From a virus, in IMG/VR virus record IMGVR_UViG_3300017727_000194, positions 1-21,895 of that record: a DNA stretch of 21,895 nt, one strand, 5' to 3'. Position 1 is the stretch's first letter; each line of letters starts with the position of its first letter. The position numbers were made by a program, and so were the translations under genes. The notes beneath the pieces are model-generated. The model was given only the letters and a program-made list of their open reading frames with translations, was not told where the DNA came from and made no database searches. Shown here in pieces: positions 13,041 to 20,186 of this stretch.

Positions 13041-13268
13041 ATGACCAAATCTGATCCGTATGCTGTTTACGCAGAATTAGTAAAACATTCTAATGAGTTG
13101 ATGGATGATATGGATATTGGTCCTTTAGAATTAGCTGCATCCTATATTACTCATGCTATGAGAATCTATCGCACTGTACTACCAGAAGAAGACTATCATA
13201 AGATGATGACTTCTATCTATAAAAGTAGACATAAGATCGGTCCTATAGAGCGTCCAGTCCTTCATTAA
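13041..13268 (+). CDS. 75-aa small helical protein, unknown
   Basis: ATG 8 bases after AAGGGA. The product (DPYAVYAELVKHSNELMDDMDIGPLELAASYITHAMRIYRTVLPEEDYHKMMTSIYKS) is predicted helical and Met-rich, without cysteine or membrane segments. No family recognised. It lies downstream of the structured RNA and terminator, so its expression may depend on terminator read-through, and it is followed directly by the promoter of the YubB-like gene. Confidence 0.6.
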   Translation: MTKSDPYAVYAELVKHSNELMDDMDIGPLELAASYITHAMRIYRTVLPEEDYHKMMTSIYKSRHKIGPIERPVLH

Positions 13269-13270
13269 TC

Positions 13271-13299
13271 TTGCTAAATGCCTTTTAGTCTGTTATATT
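13271..13299 (+). promoter_or_regulatory. Sigma70-like promoter for 13331 unit
   Basis: TTGCTA (13271-13276), 17-nt spacer, TATATT (13294-13299). The first bases after the -35, AATGC, are identical to those at the 21006 promoter. Confidence 0.7.
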
Positions 13300-13330
13300 T
13301 ATTCATAATTTAATTATAGGAGATTTTCTA

Positions 13331-13942
13331 ATGCCTAATTGGTGTGCTAACTCACTTACTCTTACTGCCGCAACCAAAGAAGAAGCTCAAGAACTTGAGG
13401 CTCATTTACTTAATCAAGAAGCAGATGATTGGACTTTCTTCGGATTCTTTGTTCCAGAGACTTGGAATGAAGAAGATTGGTATTGGTCACGAGTAAATGC
13501 TTGGGGAACAAAATGGGATGCTAATATGGCAGGCATTGATTGGGTAGATGACTACACCGTAGTGATGTCATTTGATACAGCCTGGTCTCCTCCTATTGCA
13601 GTTTATGAGGCAGCAGCTGAACAAGGTTGGGGAGTTGTTGCTACTTATTATGAGCCTGGTATGTGTTTTGTTGGTTCTTGGGTTGATGGCGTAGACGAGC
13701 ATTATGAATTTCAAGAATGTACTTCTAAAGATGTTCGTGATGTTGTAGGAGACGACCTTGATGACGAGTGGGGGATCTCAGAAATGATGGAAGAGTGGGA
13801 AAGGGAAAGTGAAGAATATGATCTTCAAGAGACCGAAACTAACAGTGAAGGAAAGAGCGAAACTCAGACGCAAGAGACCGAAAACAACTACAGTTCTGAC
13901 GAACATCAAGGCGGTGTCGAACATTGGGGAGCAAAACGCTAA
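13331..13942 (+). CDS. YubB/DUF1281-like ferredoxin-fold protein with acidic tail
   Basis: 203 aa, AGGAG before the ATG. The opening MPNWCANSLTLTAATKEEAQ and the WVDDYTVVMSFDTAWSPPIAVYEAAAEQGW block (about 71-100) match the YubB/Api92-type ferredoxin-like proteins of plasmids and phages: NWC..N.L...., then a '.F.T.W.PP......A...' segment, then YYEPGMCFVGSW. Function of the family is unknown. After residue ~150 comes a highly acidic, low-complexity tail rich in E, D, T, Q and S (EEWERESEEYD, ETETNSEGKSETQTQETE), probably disordered. Unusually rich in Trp. Its stop overlaps the next ATG (TAATG). Confidence 0.75.
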   Translation: MPNWCANSLTLTAATKEEAQELEAHLLNQEADDWTFFGFFVPETWNEEDWYWSRVNAWGTKWDANMAGIDWVDDYTVVMSFDTAWSPPIAVYEAAAEQGWGVVATYYEPGMCFVGSWVDGVDEHYEFQECTSKDVRDVVGDDLDDEWGISEMMEEWERESEEYDLQETETNSEGKSETQTQETENNYSSDEHQGGVEHWGAKR

Positions 13943-14145
13943 TGGCAAAACATAACTTTGGAGAAGTTGTAGGTAAATGTGGTGTTTGTACAATCAATCT
14001 TTGGTCATCTGCAGGGGGAGATCCCGTAATCTGGCCTTGTAATGTCAACGGCTGTCCTCATGAAGCAAAAGATGAGCAACATGCACACTTAAATATTAGA
14101 CACGGTGGGGAGATGAGCAGTGGACTCGGACAAATTGACTTTTAA
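13942..14145 (+). CDS. Small zinc-ribbon-like protein
   Basis: 67 aa from the ATG in a TAATG junction. Cysteines occur as C-G-V-C (residues 13-16) and C-N-V-N-G-C-P-H (33-40), a CxxC...Cx4C(H) arrangement expected to hold one zinc, followed by a His-rich segment (EQHAHLNIRH). This is the size of a single zinc ribbon; such proteins in phages bind nucleic acid or polymerase but no specific role is visible. The last codons overlap the GTG-initiated coiled-coil gene. Confidence 0.6.
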   Translation: MAKHNFGEVVGKCGVCTINLWSSAGGDPVIWPCNVNGCPHEAKDEQHAHLNIRHGGEMSSGLGQIDF

Positions 14146-14278
14146 TGATCATCAAGAAGCAGAGACATTGTTTCTGAGAAGGCAAGTAGCAGAACTCAGA
14201 GAAACTATCGAGTTCCTCAAAGAAGATAACAAGGAACTTACAAAAGCTTATTACAAAATTATTTCAAAAAAAGGTTGA
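14120..14278 (+). CDS. 52-aa coiled-coil protein (GTG start)
   Basis: Frame with GTG at 14120, 7 bases after GGGGAG, ending at TGA 14276-14278. The middle, EAETLFLRRQVAELRETIEFLKEDNKEL, is a clear heptad coiled coil, followed by TKAYYKIISKKG. Small LRRQV..L...N..L proteins of this kind are common in T4-like cyanophages. It overlaps the preceding zinc-ribbon gene by 26 bases, and its stop codon overlaps the next promoter's -35. Function unknown. Confidence 0.55.
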   Translation: MDSDKLTFNDHQEAETLFLRRQVAELRETIEFLKEDNKELTKAYYKIISKKG

Positions 14279-14303
14279 CTCTTGCTATTTTTTACTACAT
14301 AAT
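14275..14303 (+). promoter_or_regulatory. Sigma70-like promoter of enzyme block C
   Basis: TTGACT (14275-14280), 17-nt spacer, CATAAT (14298-14303). Only obvious promoter ahead of the ten-gene run 14385-20947. Confidence 0.6.
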
Positions 14304-14306
14304 AAG

Positions 14307-14315
14307 CTATAAATA
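14307..14315 (+). promoter_or_regulatory. T4-type late promoter motif CTATAAATA
   Basis: CTATAAATA matches the late promoter element of T4-like phages and starts three bases after the -10 of the promoter above, with the block C genes downstream. In AT-rich DNA the octamer arises by chance, so position is the main support. Confidence 0.4.
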
Positions 14316-14323
14316 TTTGAAGT

Positions 14324-14374
14324 ATGCAGGTACTTGATATTAGTAAAAACTATATACCTTCGTACTCCTTTTAG
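14324..14374 (+). CDS. 16-codon leader peptide candidate
   Basis: ATG at 14324 to TAG at 14372-14374, product MQVLDISKNYIPSYSF. It lies on the leader of block C and its last codons fall in the left arm and loop of the hairpin at 14364-14378, while its stop touches the AGGAG of the next gene. Translating it would open that hairpin. No strong Shine-Dalgarno precedes it (TTGAAG), so translation is uncertain. Confidence 0.3.
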   Translation: MQVLDISKNYIPSYSF

Positions 14375-14382
14375 GAGTTTTT
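14364..14382 (+). terminator. Hairpin with T tract that also holds the SD of 14385
   Basis: ACTCC (14364-14368), loop TTTTA, GGAGT (14374-14378), then TTTT. The right arm contains the AGGAG of the following gene. It could act as a weak terminator, as a translational mask, or as both (attenuator). The stem is only 5 bp. Confidence 0.4.
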
Positions 14383-14384
14383 AA

Positions 14385-14975
14385 TTGCAACCTTTTCCCT
14401 ATCTTGGTTTTTTCAAACAACTTCTGCCTTATGAAGATATCATAAGGTATCACTATTCTATACCTAAAGATGTGTGGACTGATAGATGTAGTCCTCTTGA
14501 TGGTACGGTACACTCACATAGACCTACAGAAGAGGTTGTTCAAAGCACTCTTTATTCCAAACAAAATGCTTCTTATAAAGAATTAGTAGTTAAACACTTA
14601 AATTTCTTTTCAGATGAGTGGTTTTCTGCAGTAGGAGCTTTGAATACAGACTACCAAGCTAAAATTTTCTGTACTCAACCTGGCAACACAGAACCCCCAC
14701 ATAAAGATTTTTTCCCTGGTTTTTTAGGACACACCAACGATAAGGGAGATATCTACAATCAAAAAGAGATAGATCAACTCGGTAAAAAAATAATCAGATG
14801 TTGGATACCCCTCATGGATAGTAAGATAGGTCATTTACTTTATTCTGATAATTATGCTCTTAGTTCTTGGAAATTAGGTGATGTATATGAATTACCTTCT
14901 GGCACTTCCCACGGATTTGTAAATGCTGGTAGAGAAGATAGATATGTTTTAGTCTTCACTGGTTGGAGATCTTAA
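14385..14975 (+). CDS. 2OG-Fe(II) oxygenase-like protein (family member 3)
   Basis: 196 aa, TTG start at 14385, 7 bases after AGGAG; a TAA directly precedes it in frame and no early ATG exists. Core: TEPPHKDFF (H106, D108), CWIPLMDSKIGHLLY (139-153), SWKLGDVYELPSG (161-173), TSHGFVNAG (distal H176), DRYVLVFTG (R186). The central 'DW' of the family is DS here. All metal ligands and the co-substrate Arg are present. The 30-residue insert between HxD and the core (GHTNDKGDIYNQKEIDQLGKK) is longer than in member 2 and may shape the substrate site. First gene of block C; TAATG junction to the next paralogue. Confidence 0.7.
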   Translation: MQPFPYLGFFKQLLPYEDIIRYHYSIPKDVWTDRCSPLDGTVHSHRPTEEVVQSTLYSKQNASYKELVVKHLNFFSDEWFSAVGALNTDYQAKIFCTQPGNTEPPHKDFFPGFLGHTNDKGDIYNQKEIDQLGKKIIRCWIPLMDSKIGHLLYSDNYALSSWKLGDVYELPSGTSHGFVNAGREDRYVLVFTGWRS

Positions 14976-15667
14976 TGCACGATTATTTATCTTTGTTTGA
15001 GAAAGTTGAGACTTGTCAGGATTGGTATGACTTTCTTGATAACCCAAATTATGATAGCATTGATTTTGGTTATGCTCTAATGCACAAATTTTGGGATTCA
15101 GACATTCCTCCGTATACTTATTTAGGCAATATCGGCGGTAATTGGGTTTGGAATAAACCGGATAGCGATCCCAAACCTAATGGTTGTGGTCTTGGTAGTG
15201 AACAAGCAAAGATTGACGAATTTAAATACTATAAAAGTTATGATAAATACCCGATTGATTCACTACTACAAAAAATGGTTGAGGTACTTCAAGTTGATAA
15301 ACCAACAGCAGTTGTAAATTATCAAACTCCTAACAATATTACTAGACTTCACTTTGATATTATGACTACGTTTTTAGAAGATCGTAATGACTTAAATGAT
15401 ATACCGTTTGATAGAGATACACTACAACCAGTCGGCATGAAACCTTTACGTAGGTTTTTTATTGCTTTAACTGATTGGCGAGATGGTCATGTTTTTCAAA
15501 TGGGCACCCAACAGTGGGCAGGGTGGAGGAAAGGTGACGTAATAGATTTTCATTGGCGTGGAGTCCCGCATAGTACCGCAAATACTGGTTTTAGTGATCG
15601 TGCCTTACTAAAAGTTAATGGTTTTAGTGATATTACTTACTTTGGTGATATCATTTTGAATAGTTAA
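14975..15667 (+). CDS. 2OG-Fe(II) oxygenase-like protein (family member 4)
   Basis: 230 aa from the ATG in TAATG at 14975. Core: NNITRLHFDIM (H126, D128), FIALTDWRDGHVFQMG (162-177), GWRKGDVIDF (183-192), VPHSTANTG (distal H199), SDRALLKVNG (R209). All expected ligands are present. The N-terminal ~110 residues include a Trp- and Gly-rich stretch (GNIGGNWVWNKPDSDPKPNGCGLG, in part) not seen in the other members, a possible substrate-recognition region. Followed after two bases by the PP-loop gene, suggesting a shared step such as activation then hydroxylation of a substrate. Confidence 0.75.
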   Translation: MHDYLSLFEKVETCQDWYDFLDNPNYDSIDFGYALMHKFWDSDIPPYTYLGNIGGNWVWNKPDSDPKPNGCGLGSEQAKIDEFKYYKSYDKYPIDSLLQKMVEVLQVDKPTAVVNYQTPNNITRLHFDIMTTFLEDRNDLNDIPFDRDTLQPVGMKPLRRFFIALTDWRDGHVFQMGTQQWAGWRKGDVIDFHWRGVPHSTANTGFSDRALLKVNGFSDITYFGDIILNS

Positions 15668-15669
15668 AG

Positions 15670-16653
15670 ATGTTTGATATATATTGGGAGTATGCAGGTA
15701 CTCGATACAAGCATAAACTTCAAGTAGTAAACTCCGCCCGTGGAGATATACGTAATATTACATTTAATGTATTTTCTGATAAGTATTTTTCTTTTGATTT
15801 TACAAAAGAACCAAGTGAGAAATTTGATGAGCTTCTTAAACAAAGAGCTTTACAGTTAAGAGATAAGTACAAATACATTAAACTTTATTTTAGTGGAGGG
15901 CAAGATAGTATTACAATGCTTCATGCCTTTATTAAGAATAATATACCACTAGATGAAGTTATCATATATAGATTTGGTAATGAAAATAGCGAATCTAATA
16001 TAGAAGCTGATAAACACGCTATTCCATATGCAAAAAAAGTTCTTAATGGAACAAAAACTAAATTATCAATCCATGAGAACAAAATAGATTATTTTAATAA
16101 ATATTTAGGTGAAAAATGGCTTTTTACTCGTTCTTCTATGTCCTTGAGACATTTTAATTTACCTAGAATAAAAGGGAACAACTTTTGCCATTTATTTGGT
16201 TTGCTTGACCCAAAAGTTTACTTTGAAGATGGATTTTATTATACAAGACTATTTGATACTGAAATAAATGAGTTAGCTCAATATAAAAATGTTGAATTTT
16301 TTTATACCAGTGAAGATTTTATTGATCTTCACATCAAACAGCTTCATTTAGTTAAGAACTTTATAAAAAATAGTCCTGATAGGGATAAAATTTTAGCTCT
16401 ATACTACGATGATCCTCAGAATTATGATGACATAGTAAAGAGAGTGTGTAGAGATGATCCTTTATTTGGTAAACTTTTTATAAAGCATATATACAACACG
16501 GTTTTAGGTGATAAAGACAAGATTTTATATTCTGAGCTTGATCAAGTATTAAAAGACAAGTTTCGTTATCAATTATCAACTAAGGTCAATGGGCAATACG
16601 CTTTTAAACAGCTCATAGCTTATGAAACTGGCCGTATCTGCTTAGGCCAATAG
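15670..16653 (+). CDS. PP-loop ATPase / asparagine synthase-like protein
   Basis: 327 aa. IKLYFSGGQDSITMLHAF has the PP-loop SGGxDS at residues 75-80, which binds the pyrophosphate of ATP; the following LDEVIIYRFG and NIEADKHAIPYAKKVL fit the alpha-hydrolase fold. PP-loop enzymes adenylate a carboxylate or carbonyl to make amide, thiolated or amidated products (asparagine synthase, tRNA thiolation, beta-lactam synthetase). The first ~60 residues form an unfamiliar beta-rich domain, not a glutaminase, since there is no N-terminal Cys. The C-terminal half is also unfamiliar. It sits between two 2OG oxygenases, so it may activate the molecule they oxidise. Substrate unknown. Confidence 0.65.
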   Translation: MFDIYWEYAGTRYKHKLQVVNSARGDIRNITFNVFSDKYFSFDFTKEPSEKFDELLKQRALQLRDKYKYIKLYFSGGQDSITMLHAFIKNNIPLDEVIIYRFGNENSESNIEADKHAIPYAKKVLNGTKTKLSIHENKIDYFNKYLGEKWLFTRSSMSLRHFNLPRIKGNNFCHLFGLLDPKVYFEDGFYYTRLFDTEINELAQYKNVEFFYTSEDFIDLHIKQLHLVKNFIKNSPDRDKILALYYDDPQNYDDIVKRVCRDDPLFGKLFIKHIYNTVLGDKDKILYSELDQVLKDKFRYQLSTKVNGQYAFKQLIAYETGRICLGQ

Positions 16654-16661
16654 GAGAAGAA

Positions 16662-17573
16662 ATGTCATATGTTAAAAGAAAATTAGATGAACTTGATGAA
16701 TCGCAGAACAAAGTTGGTGGTTCAGAGTTTTTACATAAACATCCATATGATCCTCAAATTCTGGAAGAAATACGAGATGATATGATGAAGCCTCGCACTT
16801 GTGCGGAGTTTATGCACTGGGTTGAGATGAATCCGCACTATGATATGGTTGCTGAGGCTAGTAGTCAGTTCATACGCGGTAATCCACAAGATGTTTGTTT
16901 TTGGAATTGTGCTAAAGTTGAAACTGATTGGGCTCCGATAGTCAAGAAGATTGATGATTTTGCTAAGGAGAATCAGGTTGTTGAGAATTTTGATACAACA
17001 CACACCGATGAGTGGCGTTTGAATAAACAAGAAAAACAAAAAGAATTTGTTCCCTTTAGGCACAACTCAGAACTTGTTAACATGCGTATGCATGGGTTTA
17101 AAAAACAATATCAACTTCTGGAAGTAACTTTGTCTGATAGTTTTCCAGAACTACAGGAAATAGCTAATCTCTTTGAGTTTACTTGGGAAAAGACTGATAT
17201 TAATTTTCAACCACCTAGTGGTCAGTTTCCTCGTCATGTTGACTTTTTAGCTACACCACTCAAAAGAGCAATTGAATATGATTCTTCCATCGCTAATCTA
17301 CCTTATAACCCAATAACTAAATCTCCTGAAGGCTGGCGGTTGTGTAGAATTTTATTAGCACTTGAAAACTGGTCTCCTGGACAGTTATTTTCTTATGAAA
17401 ACTACAACTGGACAAATTGGGCTCAAGGCGATGCTGTTAACTTTAATTTTGCTTCTGTTAGACATGCTACTTCTAATTGTAGTTATGTTAATAGACCTTT
17501 ATTAAAGATTTCAGGATTTATCAAAGAAGACCACTGGTTAGCTAAAAAAGAATTTAGGAGGTTAGTATATTGA
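16662..17573 (+). CDS. 2OG-Fe(II) oxygenase-like protein (family member 5)
   Basis: 303 aa, longest member; ATG 5 bases after AGGAGAAG. Core: SGQFPRHVDFL (H192, D194), LLALENWSPGQLFSYEN (231-247), NWAQGDAVNF (252-261), VRHATSNCS (distal H268), NRPLLKISG (R278). The co-substrate Arg is present. The core is preceded by some 175 residues with an acidic helical start (ILEEIRDDMMKPRTCAEFMHW) and a basic KQEKQKEFVPFRH segment, a larger N-terminal domain than in any paralogue. The central motif NWSPGQLF is shared with member 1 in block A, suggesting a common origin of the two blocks. Its TGA overlaps the TTG start of the next gene. Confidence 0.75.
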   Translation: MSYVKRKLDELDESQNKVGGSEFLHKHPYDPQILEEIRDDMMKPRTCAEFMHWVEMNPHYDMVAEASSQFIRGNPQDVCFWNCAKVETDWAPIVKKIDDFAKENQVVENFDTTHTDEWRLNKQEKQKEFVPFRHNSELVNMRMHGFKKQYQLLEVTLSDSFPELQEIANLFEFTWEKTDINFQPPSGQFPRHVDFLATPLKRAIEYDSSIANLPYNPITKSPEGWRLCRILLALENWSPGQLFSYENYNWTNWAQGDAVNFNFASVRHATSNCSYVNRPLLKISGFIKEDHWLAKKEFRRLVY

Positions 17574-17821
17574 TTACTTATCAACAAGTTAAAAACTATA
17601 TTACAAATAACATAGAATCTATCGAAAGAGATGACTTTTATCTACTTGAAGGTAAATTAGTATTCAAAGACCTTTCAAAGGCTAAAATAGTTTGCACTTA
17701 TTTTGAAGATAGAAACTTAACTGTTATATTCAATACTACAAAAATTTGGGATCATTGGAACACTGAGTACGCAGCTGAGATGTACTTTTCTGATGGATTT
17801 GAGGATTTTAAATGGAAGTAA
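17570..17821 (+). CDS. 83-aa small protein between oxygenases, unknown
   Basis: TTG start at 17570, 8 bases after a strong AGGAGG (17556-17561), inside a TTGA overlap with the previous stop. The product (MITYQQVKNYITNNIESIERDDFYLLEGKLVFKDLSKAKIVCTYFEDRNLTVIFNT in outline) alternates hydrophobic and polar residues as in a small beta-sheet protein with an N-terminal helix, and ends with aromatic, acidic residues. It shows no HxD or cysteine pair. Overlap with both neighbours ties it to the oxygenase operon; it could be an adaptor or carrier for the pathway, but there is no Ser-attachment motif of a carrier protein. Confidence 0.6.
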   Translation: MITYQQVKNYITNNIESIERDDFYLLEGKLVFKDLSKAKIVCTYFEDRNLTVIFNTTKIWDHWNTEYAAEMYFSDGFEDFKWK

Positions 17822-18486
17822 TTGATATTGAGTCTAAATTTTCAAAACATTTTGATTGGCATTTTGACCCTCTAAAGAAAGATCATAATGATTGTCCTGA
17901 TCTTGGTGTCATGCCTTTTGATTATAAGTCTTTATCTTCTCATTTTATAGAAAAATGTTCTTCTCAAGATAGGAAAGCAAACGGCAAAGGTTGGGATTAC
18001 TACTTTGAAAATGGTAATTTAAGACAAGATATTATTGAAAGTAAGTCTGAGGGATTTCAAGAGCTATTCCAAGTTTGGTTAGACACTGGATGGACTCATG
18101 AAAACAGTTGCTACTTTGAATTTTGGGATGAAGATCTTGAAGACTTTTATCAACCACTATTAGATGCTTACTTTGAGTTTGTAGGAGAATTAAAACATAC
18201 TCAAATTAGACTGTTTATCAAACCTCCCATGACTACGCTTGGACTTCATGCTGATACTTATAATTCTTATTGTAGAAAACACAGCATCAATACAGATCAG
18301 GTTTTTAGAGTTCAAACTTTCGTAGAAGATTGGGAGTGGGGTCATTATAATTTGATAGGCAACCACGTGTGTCATCAATATAATGCTGGTCAGTCACAAC
18401 AAATAAAACAAAACGTTTTTCATTTATCTGGTAACTTTGGGTTTAACCCCATGTGTACTATGAATATTACAGGAGTCAAAACATGA
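17812..18486 (+). CDS. 2OG-Fe(II) oxygenase-like protein (family member 6)
   Basis: 224 aa, overlapping the previous gene by 10 bases. Core: TTLGLHADTYNSY (H146, D148), VEDWEWGHYNLIGNH (171-185), VFHLSGNFG (distal H204); the co-substrate position holds M214 instead of Arg (NPMCTMNITG), so 2-oxoglutarate binding may be altered or lost. The N-terminus FDWHFDPLKKDHNDCPDLG is shared with member 7 (PWHWDPMKKDHDDDWYL), marking a gene duplication. The W..GD step of the core is degraded here (YNAGQSQQ), a second sign of divergence. May be a partner or inactive paralogue of member 7. Confidence 0.7.
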   Translation: MEVIDIESKFSKHFDWHFDPLKKDHNDCPDLGVMPFDYKSLSSHFIEKCSSQDRKANGKGWDYYFENGNLRQDIIESKSEGFQELFQVWLDTGWTHENSCYFEFWDEDLEDFYQPLLDAYFEFVGELKHTQIRLFIKPPMTTLGLHADTYNSYCRKHSINTDQVFRVQTFVEDWEWGHYNLIGNHVCHQYNAGQSQQIKQNVFHLSGNFGFNPMCTMNITGVKT

Positions 18487-18644
18487 GCAGGGAGTTTTTA
18501 GTTATTATGGCACCAACGCAAAAAGAAATAGAATGGTTAGAGAATCATCCTCGATGGTATCGGTATACACCTGGTTATAAATTTGCTAGGAGAGTAAGAA
18601 TTTTTTTCAAAAGGAGCATTAAAAAATGGATGACCCGACGGTAA
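18483..18644 (+). CDS. 53-aa basic small protein, unknown
   Basis: ATG in an ATGA overlap at 18483, with AGGAG (18470-18474) 8 bases upstream. The product has REFLVIMAPTQKEIEWLENHPRW at the start and a strongly basic C-terminus (KFARRVRIFFKRSIKKWMTRR, in outline), which could bind nucleic acid or membrane lipid. It overlaps the next oxygenase gene by 19 bases. No family recognised; placement between two duplicated paralogues suggests it arose or was kept with the duplication. Confidence 0.55.
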   Translation: MSREFLVIMAPTQKEIEWLENHPRWYRYTPGYKFARRVRIFFKRSIKKWMTRR

Positions 18645-19399
18645 TTAAGTTTCCACTTACTTCTGGTAGGCATGATCCTAAACATACTGTTGTACCAGAA
18701 ATATTAGAACAACACCCTTGGCATTGGGATCCAATGAAGAAAGATCATGATGATGATTGGTATTTAACTAATTATGCTGATGAGTTTGACTGGGAAGGTT
18801 TAACTCAATGGTGTTTTCAAAAATGTAATCAACACGGACGCTTTCAAAAATACTGGGTATATGATTACGAAACTGAGAAAATTTGGCACGGTACTGACGA
18901 TGCTACTAATTCTCCTATTCGTGACCAAGCATTATTGATGATGCGTAATAACACTATCACTACAGGAAATACTCCATACTTCAAACTTGCAAATGAAGAG
19001 TTCGAACATTGGGAAAAACCACTTCGTGACTTATTTCCTATGTTAAAACAAGATAAGTTAGGTATTTCACTATTTATTCAACCCCCTGGTTCTATGCATT
19101 GGAGTCATTGTGATACTTATTCATCTTTTATTAGACGCACTGGAGATGCAAAACCAAATTATGAACGTCTACGTAGGTACATGATTTTTCCTCGCGATTG
19201 GGACTTCGGACATTTTTTTCATTATGGTAATCATGTAATGAATCAATGGGAATGTGGGGATGTCTGGGACTTGAGACCAGGCGTTTATCACGGAAGTGCA
19301 AATTGCGGTCCTACACCAAAAGTAACAATCCATTGGAGCGGAGAGCTTGAAGATGGATATGACGATAACCTCGCACATAAGGAGATGATAATTGGATAA
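18626..19399 (+). CDS. 2OG-Fe(II) oxygenase-like protein (family member 7)
   Basis: 257 aa, ATG 9 bases after AAGGAG. Core: SMHWSHCDTYSSF (H161, D163), FPRDWDFGHFFHYGNH (188-203), QWECGDVWDLRPG (207-219), VYHGSANCG (distal H222), with K232 in place of the usual Arg; Lys can bind 2-oxoglutarate in some family branches. The N-terminal half parallels member 6 (PWHWDPMKKDHDD). Very rich in Trp, His and Asp. It overlaps the next gene by 8 bases. Likely active by ligand set; substrate unknown. Confidence 0.75.
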   Translation: MDDPTVIKFPLTSGRHDPKHTVVPEILEQHPWHWDPMKKDHDDDWYLTNYADEFDWEGLTQWCFQKCNQHGRFQKYWVYDYETEKIWHGTDDATNSPIRDQALLMMRNNTITTGNTPYFKLANEEFEHWEKPLRDLFPMLKQDKLGISLFIQPPGSMHWSHCDTYSSFIRRTGDAKPNYERLRRYMIFPRDWDFGHFFHYGNHVMNQWECGDVWDLRPGVYHGSANCGPTPKVTIHWSGELEDGYDDNLAHKEMIIG

Positions 19400-20186
19400 A
19401 GATTACTCACTTAAAGATATTGTATCCGCTGATGGATATGTACCTGAAAATCCAGAATACTATATGGAAACTAGTCGTATGGCTCGTTATCCTGAAGTAG
19501 AACTATGGGATTTTATCGAAAATAGACCTGATACTGAATGGATTAAGTTTTCTGAAGAAACAGGAGCTAATTTAACAGATACACATAACGCTGAAGATTG
19601 GTTTGTTGGTAATTTTGCTATCAACCAAGAAGATTTTATTCAGTTTATGAAAGAAAATAAAGAAACTTGTCAAAAGAAGTTTTACGAAGCTAGACCATAC
19701 CATACAGGTCGCAACGAGTTTACATTAGATCTTCCTATGAAGGTAGGTTACAACTCTATGAATTGTTGTGAATATAACTGGGGTCTCTACGGTGATTCTG
19801 CTAATAAACTAAAAGAGATTTTAGGTCGTGACTTTTTTGAACAAATTGGTATGGACTATGATACCTGTTTACCTAGGTTAATGGCTTATCTTCCAGGACA
19901 AACTTTGCCTTGGCACTTTGACTATTTAGGGGGTTGGGGTCGTGTTAATAATCATCTCAATTTTGATCCTGATACACGTCAATGTGATTTAGGAGAAGTA
20001 AAAAGACTACTACTAATGGTGTCAGACTGGCATTGGGGGCATATGCTTCAAATGGCAAACAGTTTTTACCCACGCTGGAAATCAGGGGATTTGTATGAAA
20101 TTCCTATGATGACCTACCACTTATCCACAAATGCTGGGATGAGTTTAAAATTATCAATGAGTTTATCAGGAGCAATGATACGATGA
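19392..20186 (+). CDS. 2OG-Fe(II) oxygenase-like protein (family member 8)
   Basis: 264 aa, TTG start at 19392, 7 bases after AAGGAG (19379-19384), overlapping the previous gene. Core: PGQTLPWHFDYLGGWG (H175, D177), VSDWHWGHMLQMAN (210-223), RWKSGDLYEIP (228-238), TYHLSTNAG (distal H243), with K253 in the co-substrate position, as in member 7. The N-terminal ~120 residues are acidic and aromatic (ENPEYYMETSRMARYPEVELWDF) and differ from the other members. Followed through ATGA by the racemase-fold enzyme, closing the oxygenase series. Confidence 0.75.
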   Translation: MDKDYSLKDIVSADGYVPENPEYYMETSRMARYPEVELWDFIENRPDTEWIKFSEETGANLTDTHNAEDWFVGNFAINQEDFIQFMKENKETCQKKFYEARPYHTGRNEFTLDLPMKVGYNSMNCCEYNWGLYGDSANKLKEILGRDFFEQIGMDYDTCLPRLMAYLPGQTLPWHFDYLGGWGRVNNHLNFDPDTRQCDLGEVKRLLLMVSDWHWGHMLQMANSFYPRWKSGDLYEIPMMTYHLSTNAGMSLKLSMSLSGAMIR

